Shown here: one piece after another, positions 39,668 through 51,864 of the stretch
Numbering within the stretch: position 1 is the first letter of the stretch
Layout: each line of letters opens with the position of its first letter
Assembly (NCBI GenBank): GCA_902524955.1
Contig: CABZEY010000004.1
Span: 1 to 64,000, forward strand
DNA from: an uncultured Pelagibacteraceae bacterium
Lineage (GTDB): Bacteria; Pseudomonadota; Alphaproteobacteria; Pelagibacterales; Pelagibacteraceae
Direction of reading: 5' to 3'
DNA: 64,000 bases
Notes under the pieces: generated by a model
The model's input: only the letters and a program-made list of their open reading frames with translations
What the model was told of the DNA's origin: nothing
Database searches by the model: none
Position numbers and translations under genes: made by a program

Positions 39668-41334
39668 TATATCCTAATAATATTGATATTAGTAAAAGGT
39701 TTTTTTGACAATCTATTTTGAATAATCTTTTTAAGTGAGTTTCGCAAATTGTCTATTAAGTTAATCTCCTGTTTTTTATTGTTTAAAGAATAACTTTTAC
39801 ATATATCAAAAATTTTATCCTCAATTTCATATTTTATTTCATTCAGTTCAATATTATCTAAAGGCAAACCTCTCAGATTAATTAATGGCGATCTATCAAT
39901 ATCTCCATTTTTTGACACGATTAAAGAAATATCCATCATACCATTAAAAGAAATGTTTCTTCTATCTCTTAAACTACTTGACTCTTCGTCAATCAATCGA
40001 TTTCCATCAACTAGTAATTTTCCAGAATTTACTTTATCTATAACTTCTGCCTTTCCAGGAAAAATTTTTAATACATCCCCATTTTCAATTAATATTGGTT
40101 GATTAATTTTTTTATACTTTGCAAAATCATAATGTCCTTTTAAGTGTCGGTGCTCTCCGTGAACCGGAACAGAAATTTCAGGTCTAATCCAATCATACAT
40201 TTCATGCATCTCTTCTCTTCCAGGGTGACCAGAGACATGTATAAAGGCGTTTTCTTCCGAAATAACATTGATACCTCTTCTTACTAATAAGTTATGCATA
40301 GCATAAAGCTTTTTTTCATTTCCAGGTATTATTCTCGAGGAAAATATCACTGTATCATCCGAGGTTATTTCTACGTCAGGATGATCTTGATTACAAATTC
40401 TATTCATTGCTCCTCTAGGCTCACCTTGACTACCAGTGCAAAGATATACTATTTTATCCCTTGGGATTTTAGCTGCGTCACGGGGATCGATTGGTGAATT
40501 TATATCTGAAAAATAACCACAGGATTTAGCTGTATTAAATATTCTGTACATAGATCTTCCAACTAAACTAACGTGCCTACCGACTTTAGATGCACATTGA
40601 AATACAGTTTGCATTCTTGCTGCATTTGATGCAAAAGTAGTAACTACGATTCTTTTTTTTTGTTTTTCAAAAATACTTAACATACTTTCATTAACATCTT
40701 TTTCTGATCCAGACCTTCCTTCAGTAAAAATATTGGTAGAATCGCATATCATAGCTAAAATACCCTTGTCTCCAATTTCTTTTAATTTTTTTTCGTTAAT
40801 ATTATCTCCCATTAAAGGATTCAAATCGCATTTCCAATCACCGGTATGAAAAATATTTTTATTATTATATTCAATAAATAATGCATTAGGTTCTAGAATT
40901 GAGTGTGTGAGCGAGACAAGATTTATCCTAACAGGATCCAGGTCAATATTTCCATTTAAAGGAATTATCTTTAGATACTCATCAATATTAATTTTTCTTT
41001 CTTTAAATTTTTCTTTAATCAAAGCGCCTGTGAAAGGAGTGGCATATATATTTGTTTTTAGGTTAGGCCAAATGTGTACTAAGGCCCCTATATGATCCTC
41101 GTGACCATGAGTGATAATTATACCAATACAATCTTTCTTTTTTTGATAAATAAAATCAGGATCTGGTATGATTACATCAATACCTGGCAAGCTTTCTTCT
41201 GCAAATGTAATTCCACAATCCACAATTATCCATTTATGATGATTGGATTTACCAAAACCATACAAATTCATATTTGCACCAATTTCGCCAGAGCCGCCCA
41301 ATGGGCAGAAAAGAATTTCGTTATCTGAATTCAT
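39667..41334 (-). CDS. rnj: Ribonuclease J
   Basis: HGHEDHIGALVHIWP; CTGSQGEPRGAM; HVSGHPGREEM. Confidence 0.95.
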   Translation of the reverse strand: MNSDNEILFCPLGGSGEIGANMNLYGFGKSNHHKWIIVDCGITFAEESLPGIDVIIPDPDFIYQKKKDCIGIIITHGHEDHIGALVHIWPNLKTNIYATPFTGALIKEKFKERKINIDEYLKIIPLNGNIDLDPVRINLVSLTHSILEPNALFIEYNNKNIFHTGDWKCDLNPLMGDNINEKKLKEIGDKGILAMICDSTNIFTEGRSGSEKDVNESMLSIFEKQKKRIVVTTFASNAARMQTVFQCASKVGRHVSLVGRSMYRIFNTAKSCGYFSDINSPIDPRDAAKIPRDKIVYLCTGSQGEPRGAMNRICNQDHPDVEITSDDTVIFSSRIIPGNEKKLYAMHNLLVRRGINVISEENAFIHVSGHPGREEMHEMYDWIRPEISVPVHGEHRHLKGHYDFAKYKKINQPILIENGDVLKIFPGKAEVIDKVNSGKLLVDGNRLIDEESSSLRDRRNISFNGMMDISLIVSKNGDIDRSPLINLRGLPLDNIELNEIKYEIEDKIFDICKSYSLNNKKQEINLIDNLRNSLKKIIQNRLSKKPFTNINIIRI

Positions 41335-42085
41335 TAAAAATTTTTTTATTTTCTTTCACTGTCATCGCTAATCCATGTAATGTTATATTTTTATTTATAA
41401 CAGTTTTATAATTAATATTTTTTTTAAATATTTTCGAATATCCACCAGTTAAAACTACTAAGTATTTTTTTTTTGTTTGTTTTATAATTTTTTCTATAAT
41501 TCCATTAATTAAACAAGAATAACCAATAAATACACCTGAATTAATCGCTGATTCAGTATTTTTTCCTATCACATTTTTTTGGTAGGATATTTTAATCAAT
41601 GGTAATTTGGCGGTAAATTCACTTAGAGATCTTAATGATAGATTTATTCCAGGGGCAATTATACCACCTTCGTAAATATTTTTTATTAATGCTATATCGA
41701 AAGTTGTGGTAGTTCCAAAATCGATAATAATACAATTCTTTTTATAGTAATTTAAAGAGCCAATTGCATTTGCAATTCTGTCAGAACCTACCTGCAGTTT
41801 TTTGTTAACATTTATTTTAATATTTTTTATTATTTTTTTATCTTTGAATTCAAAAACTTTTATTTTATTTTTATTAAAATTTTTTTTAATAATTTTATAA
41901 ATATTTGGAACAACAGACGATATAAAACTAAATTTAATTTTTTTGTTTTTTTTATACTTAATAATTTTTAAAATTGTATTTTTTTTACATGTCAAAAAGG
42001 AGCTATAATTTTTTACTTTATTAGTTTTAATATCATATGTTGCTACTTTTGTTGATGTGTTTCCAATATCTACTAGTAATATCAT
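41321..42085 (-). CDS. coaX: Type III pantothenate kinase
   Basis: LLVDIGNTSTK; VGSDRIANAIG; IIDFGTTTTFD; GGIIAPGI. Confidence 0.94.
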   Translation of the reverse strand: MILLVDIGNTSTKVATYDIKTNKVKNYSSFLTCKKNTILKIIKYKKNKKIKFSFISSVVPNIYKIIKKNFNKNKIKVFEFKDKKIIKNIKINVNKKLQVGSDRIANAIGSLNYYKKNCIIIDFGTTTTFDIALIKNIYEGGIIAPGINLSLRSLSEFTAKLPLIKISYQKNVIGKNTESAINSGVFIGYSCLINGIIEKIIKQTKKKYLVVLTGGYSKIFKKNINYKTVINKNITLHGLAMTVKENKKIFNEFR

Positions 42086-42086
42086 T

Positions 42087-42605
42087 TTAAAAATTTTTTA
42101 TATTTTTTTTTATAAAATTTACAAAGTCAAATTTATTAATTTTATTTTTAACATATTTATTTAAAAACGTAGTATTATAATTTATAATTTTTGGACTACT
42201 AATTAAATTTAATCCAATACCAATAACCAAATACAAATTTTTTTTATATTTTATACTTTCAATCAAAATACCACAAATTTTTTTGTTATCGATTAAAATA
42301 TCATTTGGTTGTTTTATTTTTATTTTCTCTTTTTGAATTCCTTTTTTTTTTAAATATTTCACAACTATTCTTAAGCTATTATATTGTGCATCATAAATAT
42401 CTTCAAAATTTTTTACTTTTTTATATACACTGCAAAAAATATTTCCTTTATTTGATATCCATTTATTACCGTACCTACCTCGCCCACTAGTTTGAATATC
42501 AGAAACTACGATACCTTTAAAAGATATTTTTTTTTTTATTAAATTTATTGAGTATTCATTTGTACTTTTTACTTTATCCAAATAGGAAATATCTATTATA
42601 GTCAA
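42087..42605 (-). CDS. birA: Biotin--[acetyl-CoA-carboxylase] ligase, catalytic core only
   Basis: STNEYS; TSGRGRYGNKWIS; KQPNDILIDNKKICGILIE; 172 aa with no HTH and a short C-terminus. Confidence 0.9.
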   Translation of the reverse strand: MTIIDISYLDKVKSTNEYSINLIKKKISFKGIVVSDIQTSGRGRYGNKWISNKGNIFCSVYKKVKNFEDIYDAQYNSLRIVVKYLKKKGIQKEKIKIKQPNDILIDNKKICGILIESIKYKKNLYLVIGIGLNLISSPKIINYNTTFLNKYVKNKINKFDFVNFIKKNIKNF

Positions 42606-42608
42606 AAC

Positions 42609-44027
42609 TTAGCTAAAAACCTTGGACGCAATATCAGTTAAGTTTAACAAGAAGGATGGTACAATAAAATATAATAAAATCATCAAAGTTGAAGATGCCA
42701 AAGACAACTTTATTCCTAAACCTGACATATCATCAAATTTTTCAACCTCTTTATCAAAGTACATAATTTTAATAATTCTGAGATAATAAAAAGCTGAAAT
42801 TACAGAACTTATTAATCCTATTATTGCCAGAAGATACATTTCTGATTCTATTAAGGCCTTAAAAATATAAAATTTTGCGAAGAACCCTGCTAATGGAGGA
42901 ATTCCAGCCAGTGAGAATAAGACCAAACAAAAGCATGCAGCTACAACAGGATGATTTTTTGATAAACCCCTCAGATCTCTAATATCTTCATAATAAATTT
43001 TATCACGACTAAAAAAAAGGATACAAGTAAAAGCTGCGATATTCATAACAACATAAATTGACATATATGTTAATGTCGCTGAAATACCAACAAATGATCC
43101 AGTTGCCAAACCAGCTAGAGCGTATCCGACATGGCTTATACTACTGTATGCCATAAGTCTTTTAATATTCGTTTGACCTATTGCTGCTACAGATCCTAAA
43201 ACCATAGATGCAATTGAAATAAAAATTAGTATCGATTTCCATTCTTCAATAGCAGTACCAAATGCTATAAACAAAATTTGTATAAAAGCTCCAATGCCTG
43301 CAACTTTTGGTGCTAAAGCAAAAAAAGCAGTAACCGATGTAGGAGAACCCTCATAGACATCTGGTGTCCACATATGGAAGGGAACGGCAGAAATTTTAAA
43401 AGCCAAACCTACAAGAATAAAAACTAGTCCGAAAATTAAACCTAAGTTTTCAATACTAAAGTTCTCATTTATAATTAGGTAATTTGTTGACCCAGTGAAA
43501 CCATAAATTAATGAACAGCCATACAAGAATAATCCAGACGAAAGTGCCCCTAAAACAAAATATTTAACTCCAGACTCAGAAGATTTTAACGAATTTCGAT
43601 CAATTGACGCTAGAACATAAAGCGATAATGATTGTAATTCAATACCAAGATACAAACCAATTAAATTATTCGTACTTACCATTATAAACATTCCAATAGT
43701 TGAACTTAAAACTAAAATCATATACTCAAACTTATCTATATTTGTTCTCTTAAAATACTGACCAGCGAAAATTAAAGAAAACACGGATGCAACTAAAATT
43801 ATTATTTTTATAAAATTAGAAAAAAAATTTATGCTGTAGTTATTATTAAATATTAAAAGTTGATTATCAAAATTTATATATACGATTGGAATACATAATA
43901 ATAAAGAAAGTATAGTTCCTTTTTTTATGAGTGTAAAAGAATTTTTAATAAATACGCCAACCAATAATAAGAATAACATTGCTAACATTAAAAATAATTC
44001 TGGATATATATTATGAAAATCAATCAT
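42609..44027 (-). CDS. nuoN: NADH-quinone oxidoreductase subunit N
   Basis: Antiporter-like subunit; GLAFKISAVPFHMWTPDVYEGSPTSVTAFFA; nuo order. Confidence 0.96.
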   Translation of the reverse strand: MIDFHNIYPELFLMLAMLFLLLVGVFIKNSFTLIKKGTILSLLLCIPIVYINFDNQLLIFNNNYSINFFSNFIKIIILVASVFSLIFAGQYFKRTNIDKFEYMILVLSSTIGMFIMVSTNNLIGLYLGIELQSLSLYVLASIDRNSLKSSESGVKYFVLGALSSGLFLYGCSLIYGFTGSTNYLIINENFSIENLGLIFGLVFILVGLAFKISAVPFHMWTPDVYEGSPTSVTAFFALAPKVAGIGAFIQILFIAFGTAIEEWKSILIFISIASMVLGSVAAIGQTNIKRLMAYSSISHVGYALAGLATGSFVGISATLTYMSIYVVMNIAAFTCILFFSRDKIYYEDIRDLRGLSKNHPVVAACFCLVLFSLAGIPPLAGFFAKFYIFKALIESEMYLLAIIGLISSVISAFYYLRIIKIMYFDKEVEKFDDMSGLGIKLSLASSTLMILLYFIVPSFLLNLTDIASKVFS

Positions 44028-44028
44028 G

Positions 44029-45528
44029 TTATTTTATACGTGAAACTAGATTTATATAATTTAACATATTTTCTGAAACCTTTTCAGCACTTAATGAAAT
44101 TAAATCTAAAAGCAATGCTGGATAAAAACCTAAAACCAATGTCATTATAAATAAAGGTGCTAAGATAAGATACTCCCTTGCATTTAGATCGCTCAAACTT
44201 TTTATTTTTTCATTTTTAGTTTCACCAAATACAACTCTCCTATATAGCCAAAGACTATAACATGCAGAAAGAATTACTCCTATCGCAGCTAAAAATGCTA
44301 TCCAGTAATTAAATTTAAAAGCACCAATTAAAACTAAAATCTCACCGATAAAACCACTCGTTCCTGGTAGACCAAGACTACCCAAAGTAAATACCATAAA
44401 CATTGTAGCATATTTTGGCATACTATTTACCACTCCACCATATTTGGAAATTTCTCTTGTATGCATTCGGTCATATATCACTCCAACACACAAAAATAAT
44501 GCAGATGAAATTATTCCATGACTGATCATTTGGAATATACTTCCTTCTATGCCTTGTTTATTAAATACAAATATACCAATTGTTACAAAACCCATATGTG
44601 CAACAGAAGAGTATGCAATCAACTTTTTCATATCTTTCTGAACAAGTGCTACCAAAGAAGTATAAATAATTGCAATGATACTTAGAACAAACACTAAAGG
44701 CGCAAAATAAACTGAAGCATCTGGGAATAAACCTAAAGAAAATCTGATAAATCCATATCCTGCCATTTTCAATAAAATTGCAGCTAAAATAACTGAACCA
44801 GATGTAGGTGCTTCAACATGTGCGTCTGGTAACCATGTGTGTACAGGCCACATTGGTGTTTTTACAGCAAAAGATGCAAAAAATCCCAACCACAAATATT
44901 TTTGATAATCTTTATTAATTTGAATGTTCAAAAGTTTTTCTACATCTAACGTACCAGTGTCAAAGTATATATAAATTACTGATATCAACATAAATATTGA
45001 TCCAAAAAGTGTATAAAGAAAAAACTTAAAAGCTGAATAAACTCTTCTTTCACCACCCCAAATTCCAATGATTAAAAACATTGGAATCAATCCTGCTTCA
45101 AAAAAAAGATAAAATATAAATAAATCTAAAGAGCAAAAAACTCCTATCATCATTGTTTCCATTAAAAGTAATGCGATTAGAAATTCTCTTAATCTATTTT
45201 TGACACTGTTTATTGTTGCCAAGATGCATATTGGAGTGATGAAAGTTGTCAATAAAATGAATGATAATGATATGCCATCTATACCAACTTTATAATTTAC
45301 AAAATTAACTATCCATTCATGTTGTTCTATAAATTGAAAATTTGGGTCTTTATAATTAAAATTAACTAAAATTAAAATAGAAGCTAAAAAAGTCACTATA
45401 CTTGTTAATTGCGCAACATATCCAGAGGTCTTATCAACAAAATCCTTGTCACCCTTTATGAAAAGCAAAAACAGTACACCAATTAAAGGTATGAATATTA
45501 TTAATGACAATATTGGAATATCGCTCAT
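44029..45528 (-). CDS. nuoM: NADH-quinone oxidoreductase subunit M
   Basis: AVKTPMWPVHTWLPDAHVEAPTSGSVILAAILLKMAGYG. Confidence 0.97.
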   Translation of the reverse strand: MSDIPILSLIIFIPLIGVLFLLFIKGDKDFVDKTSGYVAQLTSIVTFLASILILVNFNYKDPNFQFIEQHEWIVNFVNYKVGIDGISLSFILLTTFITPICILATINSVKNRLREFLIALLLMETMMIGVFCSLDLFIFYLFFEAGLIPMFLIIGIWGGERRVYSAFKFFLYTLFGSIFMLISVIYIYFDTGTLDVEKLLNIQINKDYQKYLWLGFFASFAVKTPMWPVHTWLPDAHVEAPTSGSVILAAILLKMAGYGFIRFSLGLFPDASVYFAPLVFVLSIIAIIYTSLVALVQKDMKKLIAYSSVAHMGFVTIGIFVFNKQGIEGSIFQMISHGIISSALFLCVGVIYDRMHTREISKYGGVVNSMPKYATMFMVFTLGSLGLPGTSGFIGEILVLIGAFKFNYWIAFLAAIGVILSACYSLWLYRRVVFGETKNEKIKSLSDLNAREYLILAPLFIMTLVLGFYPALLLDLISLSAEKVSENMLNYINLVSRIK

Positions 45529-47432
45529 ATTAATAAATAAGTAAGTAAAATTGTTAATCCAATTAAAATCACAAATGCATAATGGTATAAATATCCTGAT
45601 TGGAACAATACTGCACGTTCAGAAATAATTTTAATTATTTTTGCAAAACCATTTGGTCCGAAACCATCAATAAATTTAATATCACCTTTGTGCCAAAAAA
45701 AAGAACCTATTGCTTTAGACGGTCTTGTAAATATAAAATCATAAATTTCATCAAAATACCATTTGTTCAGTAAAAAATTATAAAATGGTAAATTTGAATT
45801 TTTAATATTCTCTAAGATATTTTCGTTTTTAATATACAAGAAATACGCGCCAACTATTACTAATAATCCAAATATTGGTGTTATCATCAAGAACCAAAGC
45901 GGTGGATGTTTTAAAATAAATTCATCTTTAAAAAAAATAGAAGTTCTCCAAAAATCTTGATGATCATTTCCAATAAATAAGTCTTTAAAAACAAAACCAG
46001 ATAAAGCAGCACCAAGAGTTAGCAAAAATAAAGGAATTAATATTACTAGCGGCGACTCGTGTATATTTTTATATTTATCACTCTCACCTCGATAATTTCC
46101 ATGAAATGTTTTATATATAAGTCTCCATGAATAAATTGATGTGAGTATGGCTGTTAAAACTCCAATAACAGTTGCGTAACCACCAAAATAACTGTTTGAA
46201 AAATAAGCTGCTTCTAAAATTGCATCTTTAGAGTAAAAACCAGACAATAATGGAAATCCGGTAATTGCTAGAGTACCAATAATCATAAAGATATATGTGA
46301 AAGGTATTTTTTTATAAATACCACCCATTTTAGTAATATCCTGTTCTTCATTAAGACTATGTATTACAGAACCGGCACACAAAAAAAGCAATGCTTTAAA
46401 AAAAGCATGGGTAAATAAATGAAATATTGCAATATGATATGCGCCTACTCCAGCGGCAAAAAACATATATCCTAACTGACTGCAAGTTGAATAAGCAATA
46501 ATTTTTTTTATATCATTTTGTACCAACCCAACTGTAGCGGCAAAAAAGGCTGTTGATGCACCAATTAAAATTATTAAATCTTTGGCGACCTCTGAATATT
46601 CAAATAATGGAGAACATCTTACAATTAGAAATACGCCAGCTGTAACCATCGTTGCAGCATGAATTAATGCTGATACTGGAGTTGGGCCCTCCATTGCATC
46701 CGGTAACCATGTGTGTAAAAATAACTGCGCAGATTTACCCATCGCGCCAATAAATAAAAATACACATATATATGTGATCAAACTTCCTTCATTTCCTAAA
46801 AAATATATTTTTTCATTTAACAAACTTGGCATTTTCTGAAATACATCTGAAAAATTAAGTGATCCTGTATATTTAAAAATCATAAAAACAGCGATAGCCA
46901 AACCAAAATCTCCAACACGATTAACTATGAAAGCCTTTATAGCAGCTGCATTTGCTGAAGGTTTTTTAAACCAAAATCCAATTAACAAGTAAGAAGCAAG
47001 ACCAACGCCTTCCCATCCAAAAAAAAGTTGTAAAAAATTGTCAGAAGTTACAAGCATTAACATTGCAAAAGTGAATAAAGACAAATATCCCATAAAACGA
47101 GGTTTATCTGGGTCATGTTGCATATAGCCTATTGAGTAAATATGGACTAAAAATGAGATAGAGGTTACAACGACTAACATTACAGAAGTAAGTGTATCGA
47201 TATAAATTGACCAATTTAAATTTAGATCACCACTAGCAATCCACTTAAAAATTACAAAATTTAAAACGCTTGAACCATTAATGAACAAATAAAGATAAAA
47301 AAATGACAGCACGGTTGAGACAAAAATTAAAAAACAGGTAATAACTTGTGATGCGATATCACCAATTTTTCTACCTAACAAACCCGCTATTAAAAAACCA
47401 AGTAATGGGGAGAATATTATTAAATAGGCCAT
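45525..47432 (-). CDS. nuoL: NADH-quinone oxidoreductase subunit L
   Basis: GKSAQLFLHTWLPDAMEGPTPVSALIHAATMVTAGVFLI. Confidence 0.97.
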   Translation of the reverse strand: MAYLIIFSPLLGFLIAGLLGRKIGDIASQVITCFLIFVSTVLSFFYLYLFINGSSVLNFVIFKWIASGDLNLNWSIYIDTLTSVMLVVVTSISFLVHIYSIGYMQHDPDKPRFMGYLSLFTFAMLMLVTSDNFLQLFFGWEGVGLASYLLIGFWFKKPSANAAAIKAFIVNRVGDFGLAIAVFMIFKYTGSLNFSDVFQKMPSLLNEKIYFLGNEGSLITYICVFLFIGAMGKSAQLFLHTWLPDAMEGPTPVSALIHAATMVTAGVFLIVRCSPLFEYSEVAKDLIILIGASTAFFAATVGLVQNDIKKIIAYSTCSQLGYMFFAAGVGAYHIAIFHLFTHAFFKALLFLCAGSVIHSLNEEQDITKMGGIYKKIPFTYIFMIIGTLAITGFPLLSGFYSKDAILEAAYFSNSYFGGYATVIGVLTAILTSIYSWRLIYKTFHGNYRGESDKYKNIHESPLVILIPLFLLTLGAALSGFVFKDLFIGNDHQDFWRTSIFFKDEFILKHPPLWFLMITPIFGLLVIVGAYFLYIKNENILENIKNSNLPFYNFLLNKWYFDEIYDFIFTRPSKAIGSFFWHKGDIKFIDGFGPNGFAKIIKIISERAVLFQSGYLYHYAFVILIGLTILLTYLLI

Positions 47433-47433
47433 C

Positions 47434-47745
47434 TCAACCTTTTAAAGTATTAATGTCTTCTACATGAATACTTCCTTTATTACGAAAGAAAACAACTAAT
47501 ATTGCTAGACCAATAGCCGCTTCCCCAGCAGCAACAGTTAACACAAACATTGTAAATACTTGACCAACAATGTCCTGTAAATAGACAGAGAATGCAACTA
47601 AATTTATATTTACTGCTATTAAAATTAATTCTACAGACATCAAAAGTACAATCACATTCTTTCTATTTAAAAAAATACCAACTATTCCAATAGTAAAAAT
47701 TATTGAAGCTAAAAACAAATAGTGACCTAATGATATGTCAATCAT
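47434..47745 (-). CDS. nuoK: NADH-quinone oxidoreductase subunit K
   Basis: [36 protein letters not shown]. Confidence 0.96.
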   Translation of the reverse strand: MIDISLGHYLFLASIIFTIGIVGIFLNRKNVIVLLMSVELILIAVNINLVAFSVYLQDIVGQVFTMFVLTVAAGEAAIGLAILVVFFRNKGSIHVEDINTLKG

Positions 47746-48358
47746 TTAATTTTACCCCTTTAAAACTTTCTACATCTTCTAATTGAACACTCTCGGATCT
47801 TTCGCGCGAAACTTGGGTTGTAATATCTTGTCTTTTAAGATTATCCTTCCTTCTGTATGTTAACAAAATTGCACCAATCATTGCCACTAATAAAATTAAA
47901 CCTGATATTTGAAAGTAATGAAGATATTCAGTATATAAAACGTTTCCAATTGCTTCTGTATTACTTAAATTACTATTAATTTTAATTTCAGATGTTTTTA
48001 TGAAAGTATCTCTATATTTCCACGTTCCAATCATTAATCCTATTTCTATTATTAAAACTAATCCAATTAAACCGCCAAAAGGTAAATAGTTTAAAAAACC
48101 AGATTTTAAATCACTATAATTTACATTAAGCATCATAACTACAAACAAGAACAATACTGCAACTGCACCTACGTAAACTATAAGGGTTAACATTCCCAAA
48201 AACTCTGCACCCATCATAATAAACAAACATGAAACACTTACAAAATCTAAAATTAAAAAGAATACTGCATGAATTGTATTTCTCGCTGAAATTACTGCTA
48301 TTGAAGATGCAATTGTTATAAAAGAAAACAAGTAAAAAACCAAACTGTGAGCTAACAT
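47738..48358 (-). CDS. nuoJ: NADH-quinone oxidoreductase subunit J
   Basis: [26 protein letters not shown]. Confidence 0.95.
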   Translation of the reverse strand: MLAHSLVFYLFSFITIASSIAVISARNTIHAVFFLILDFVSVSCLFIMMGAEFLGMLTLIVYVGAVAVLFLFVVMMLNVNYSDLKSGFLNYLPFGGLIGLVLIIEIGLMIGTWKYRDTFIKTSEIKINSNLSNTEAIGNVLYTEYLHYFQISGLILLVAMIGAILLTYRRKDNLKRQDITTQVSRERSESVQLEDVESFKGVKLND

Positions 48359-48360
48359 GC

Positions 48361-48846
48361 TTACCTATATTGTTTATCCAATTTGATATTATTTGCTATT
48401 TCAGTTTCCCATCGATCACCATTTTCTAAAAGTTTATCTTTTGTGTAATACAATTCTTCTCTGGTTTCGGTGGTAAATTCAAAATTGGGTCCTTGAACAA
48501 TTGCATCAACTGGGCAAGCTTCTTGGCATAAACCACAGTAAATACATTTTACCATATCAATATCATATCTAGTTGTTTTTCTAGAACCGTCTTCTTGAGG
48601 CTCAGCTTCGATTGTTATTGCTTGGGCAGGACAAGCAGCTTCACATAACTTACAAGCAATACATCTTTCCTCACCGTTGGGATACCTTCTTAACGCATGC
48701 TCACCTCTGAATCTTGGGCTAATTGTGCCCTTTTCAAAAGGATAGTTTATTGTAGCTTTTGGTTTAAAAATAAATTTCAAAGCTAAATATAAACCTTTTA
48801 CAAATTCACTTAAAAAAATAGTTTTTATTAATCTGTTAAACTTCAT
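48361..48846 (-). CDS. nuoI: NADH-quinone oxidoreductase subunit I
   Basis: Two ferredoxin motifs [12 protein letters not shown] and [12 protein letters not shown]. Confidence 0.97.
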   Translation of the reverse strand: MKFNRLIKTIFLSEFVKGLYLALKFIFKPKATINYPFEKGTISPRFRGEHALRRYPNGEERCIACKLCEAACPAQAITIEAEPQEDGSRKTTRYDIDMVKCIYCGLCQEACPVDAIVQGPNFEFTTETREELYYTKDKLLENGDRWETEIANNIKLDKQYR

Positions 48847-48847
48847 G

Positions 48848-49852
48848 TTAATTTGTTGGTATCATTTTAAAATATACTAAAAAACCAGAAACAATTATCA
48901 CCCAAACTAGAGAGATTGGCAAAAACACTTTCCATCCAAGTCTCATAAGTTGGTCGTATCTATATCTTGGAACAATCGCTTTGATTAGCGCAAAAGCAAA
49001 AAATAGTAAAAAAATTTTTATTATCAACCAAATAGGAGGTGGTAGAACATTTAAAGGGTACTTATCGATTGGAGGTAGCCAGCCACCTAAAAATAATACG
49101 GAACCCATGGCACACATTAATAAAATATTTGCATACTCTCCTAACCAAAAAAGAGCATACATCATGCCTGAATACTCTGTTTGATATCCTGCCACTAATT
49201 CCGCTTCAGCCTCTGGTAAATCAAATGGTGGTCTGTTAGTTTCAGCAAGAGCAGAAATAAAAAAAATTACAAACATTGGAAAAAGTGGAATTGCAAACCA
49301 AATTTTCTTTTGTGCTATTACAATGTCAATTAAATTTAATGAACCCACGCACAATAATACGGTTACAATAACAAACCCTATTGAAACTTCATAAGAAACC
49401 ATTTGTGCTGCTGACCTTAAAGCACCTAAAAAAGGATATTTTGAGTTAGAAGCCCACCCAGCCATAATTATCCCATAAACACCTAAAGAAGACACGGCAA
49501 ATAGATAAAGAATTCCAACATTGATATTTGTCACATAAATGTTTTCTCCAAATGGTATAACAGCCCATGCAAGAAGTGCTAATGACATTGTAACCACAGG
49601 AGCAAGTATAAATATTATCTTATTAGATCCTGCTGGAATGACTATTTCTTTAAATATGTATTTTAAAGCATCTGCAACAGTTTGGAGTAGACCAAAAGGA
49701 CCAACTACATTTGGGCCTCTTCTTAGTTGTACTAAACCCCAAACTCTGCGATCTACCCAAACAATCATCGCTACAGCAATTAATACTGGGATGACTAAAG
49801 ATAAAATTTTCAAACTATCTAAAAAAATTATATTTAAATATTCATTTATCAT
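48848..49852 (-). CDS. nuoH: NADH-quinone oxidoreductase subunit H
   Basis: [41 protein letters not shown]. Confidence 0.97.
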   Translation of the reverse strand: MINEYLNIIFLDSLKILSLVIPVLIAVAMIVWVDRRVWGLVQLRRGPNVVGPFGLLQTVADALKYIFKEIVIPAGSNKIIFILAPVVTMSLALLAWAVIPFGENIYVTNINVGILYLFAVSSLGVYGIIMAGWASNSKYPFLGALRSAAQMVSYEVSIGFVIVTVLLCVGSLNLIDIVIAQKKIWFAIPLFPMFVIFFISALAETNRPPFDLPEAEAELVAGYQTEYSGMMYALFWLGEYANILLMCAMGSVLFLGGWLPPIDKYPLNVLPPPIWLIIKIFLLFFAFALIKAIVPRYRYDQLMRLGWKVFLPISLVWVIIVSGFLVYFKMIPTN

Positions 49853-49857
49853 GTTTT

Positions 49858-51864
49858 TTAGGCACTAACTTTTTTATTTGCTATCTTAATTTTTTTGCAA
49901 TCATGCATTGTTTTTGAAGAACGAGCGATAATATTTGTTTGATAATAATCAATTTGATTTAATACTATTTTAAAATCTTTTTTTTCTTTATTATCAAATG
50001 TAAGATTAGTATAGTTTAACTCTGGCAACTTATCATATTCGCCCAAAGAAGGATATTCACTCACCATATTTTTTCTAAGTTCGTTAAAATTCTTAAAACC
50101 AAGGTTTATATTGTTACTATCTGCAATAATTGAAAAAATTTCCCAATCATCTTTTGCAAATCCTGGCGGATAACTTGATTTGTAAGATTTTTGTACTCTA
50201 CCTTCTAAATTAACAAAAGAGCCATTTTTTTCTGTATAAGCTGAAGATGGTAAAACAACATCTGCAATTGTAGAGTTTTCGCCACCATGAGATCCTTGAT
50301 AAATGATAAATTGATCATCATTTTTATTAATTGAGACTTCATCACAATTTACTAAGTAAAGTAAATCTGAATTGTAAACTTGTTTTAAATTTTTACTTTG
50401 TAAACCTAATTTTAATGATCCAACATTTGACGCAAATTGATGTAGAATATTAAAACCATTTAATTTATTGATTTTTTTTAATAAATTTTTAACAGACGAT
50501 ATTACATAACTTGAAATATCTGATGTTAACGCGCTTTCACCAACTATTATAGCTGGGTTTTTTGCCTCTTTTAATAGTTTAGACTCTGAAATTTTATTAT
50601 TAATTAAGTCATCTAATAGAGAAATATTATTTCCAAGTATTTTATAGTAATAATTTTGATCACCTGGGTCTCCAATAGAAAAAACATTACAACCACTATT
50701 TACTGCTTTTCTTATCCTATAATTTACAATTGTTGCCTCCAATCTTGGATTACAACCAATTAATAAAATAAAGTCACACTGGTCAATTTTGTTTATAGAA
50801 GTATTGAATGTAAAATTAAATTCGTCTGATGTATCAAACAAAATATCTTTTTGACGAAAATCAACTAATTGAGAATTGTAAAGTTTATTAAATAATTTCT
50901 TGAATGCATATCCCGTTTCCAAATCGACCAATTGACCTATCAAACCTCCAAAATCTTTTTTGTTTTTAGAATTTTGATTAATGAATTCTATCGCCTCATT
51001 CCATGAAACAGAGTGATATTTCCCATTTTTTTTAATATATGGTGTATCAATTCTATTATTTAATAAACCATCGCATGCATATCTAGTTTTATCTGAAATC
51101 CACTCTTCATTAATATCATCGTTTATTCTTGGTAAAACCCTTTTTACTTCCCAACCTTTTGTATCTACCCTAATATTAGATCCTACTGCATCCATTACAT
51201 CAATAGTTTCAATTTTATTTAATTCCCAAGGTCTTGCTTCATAAGAATAGGGCTTGGAAGTAAGTGCACCAACAGGACATAAATCAATTACATTACCGGA
51301 CATTTCTGACTCTACAGTCTTTTCAAGAAAAGTGGTAATTTCCATATTCTCTCCACGATTAACCGTTCCAATTTCAGCTATACCTGCCACTTCCTCAGAA
51401 AACCTAACACATCTTGTGCAATGTATGCATCTATTCATATGTGTCTTTATTAAAGGTCCCATATATTTTTGATTTACTGACCTTTTATTTAATTGATATC
51501 TTGATCTTCCACCTCCATAATTAAAAGCTTGATCTTGAAGATCACACTCTCCACCTTGATCACATATTGGACAATCTAGGGGATGATTAATTAATAAAAA
51601 TTCCATTACACCCTCTCTGGCTTTTTTAACCATATCCGTGTTGGTTTTGATAACTTGTCCATTTGAAACTGGCATAGCACATGAGGCAACTGGTTTTGCA
51701 GATTTATCAATTTCGACTAAACACATCCTGCAGTTTCCTGCTATTGATAATTTCTCATGATAACAAAACCTTGGTATTTCTTTTCCAGCAGTTTCACAGG
51801 CTTGAAGAACTGTTGATCCTGGCTCTACTTCAATCTCTATGTTGTCCACAGTTACTTTAATCAT
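49858..51864 (-). CDS. nuoG: NADH-quinone oxidoreductase subunit G
   Basis: [53 protein letters not shown]. Confidence 0.97.
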   Translation of the reverse strand: MIKVTVDNIEIEVEPGSTVLQACETAGKEIPRFCYHEKLSIAGNCRMCLVEIDKSAKPVASCAMPVSNGQVIKTNTDMVKKAREGVMEFLLINHPLDCPICDQGGECDLQDQAFNYGGGRSRYQLNKRSVNQKYMGPLIKTHMNRCIHCTRCVRFSEEVAGIAEIGTVNRGENMEITTFLEKTVESEMSGNVIDLCPVGALTSKPYSYEARPWELNKIETIDVMDAVGSNIRVDTKGWEVKRVLPRINDDINEEWISDKTRYACDGLLNNRIDTPYIKKNGKYHSVSWNEAIEFINQNSKNKKDFGGLIGQLVDLETGYAFKKLFNKLYNSQLVDFRQKDILFDTSDEFNFTFNTSINKIDQCDFILLIGCNPRLEATIVNYRIRKAVNSGCNVFSIGDPGDQNYYYKILGNNISLLDDLINNKISESKLLKEAKNPAIIVGESALTSDISSYVISSVKNLLKKINKLNGFNILHQFASNVGSLKLGLQSKNLKQVYNSDLLYLVNCDEVSINKNDDQFIIYQGSHGGENSTIADVVLPSSAYTEKNGSFVNLEGRVQKSYKSSYPPGFAKDDWEIFSIIADSNNINLGFKNFNELRKNMVSEYPSLGEYDKLPELNYTNLTFDNKEKKDFKIVLNQIDYYQTNIIARSSKTMHDCKKIKIANKKVSA

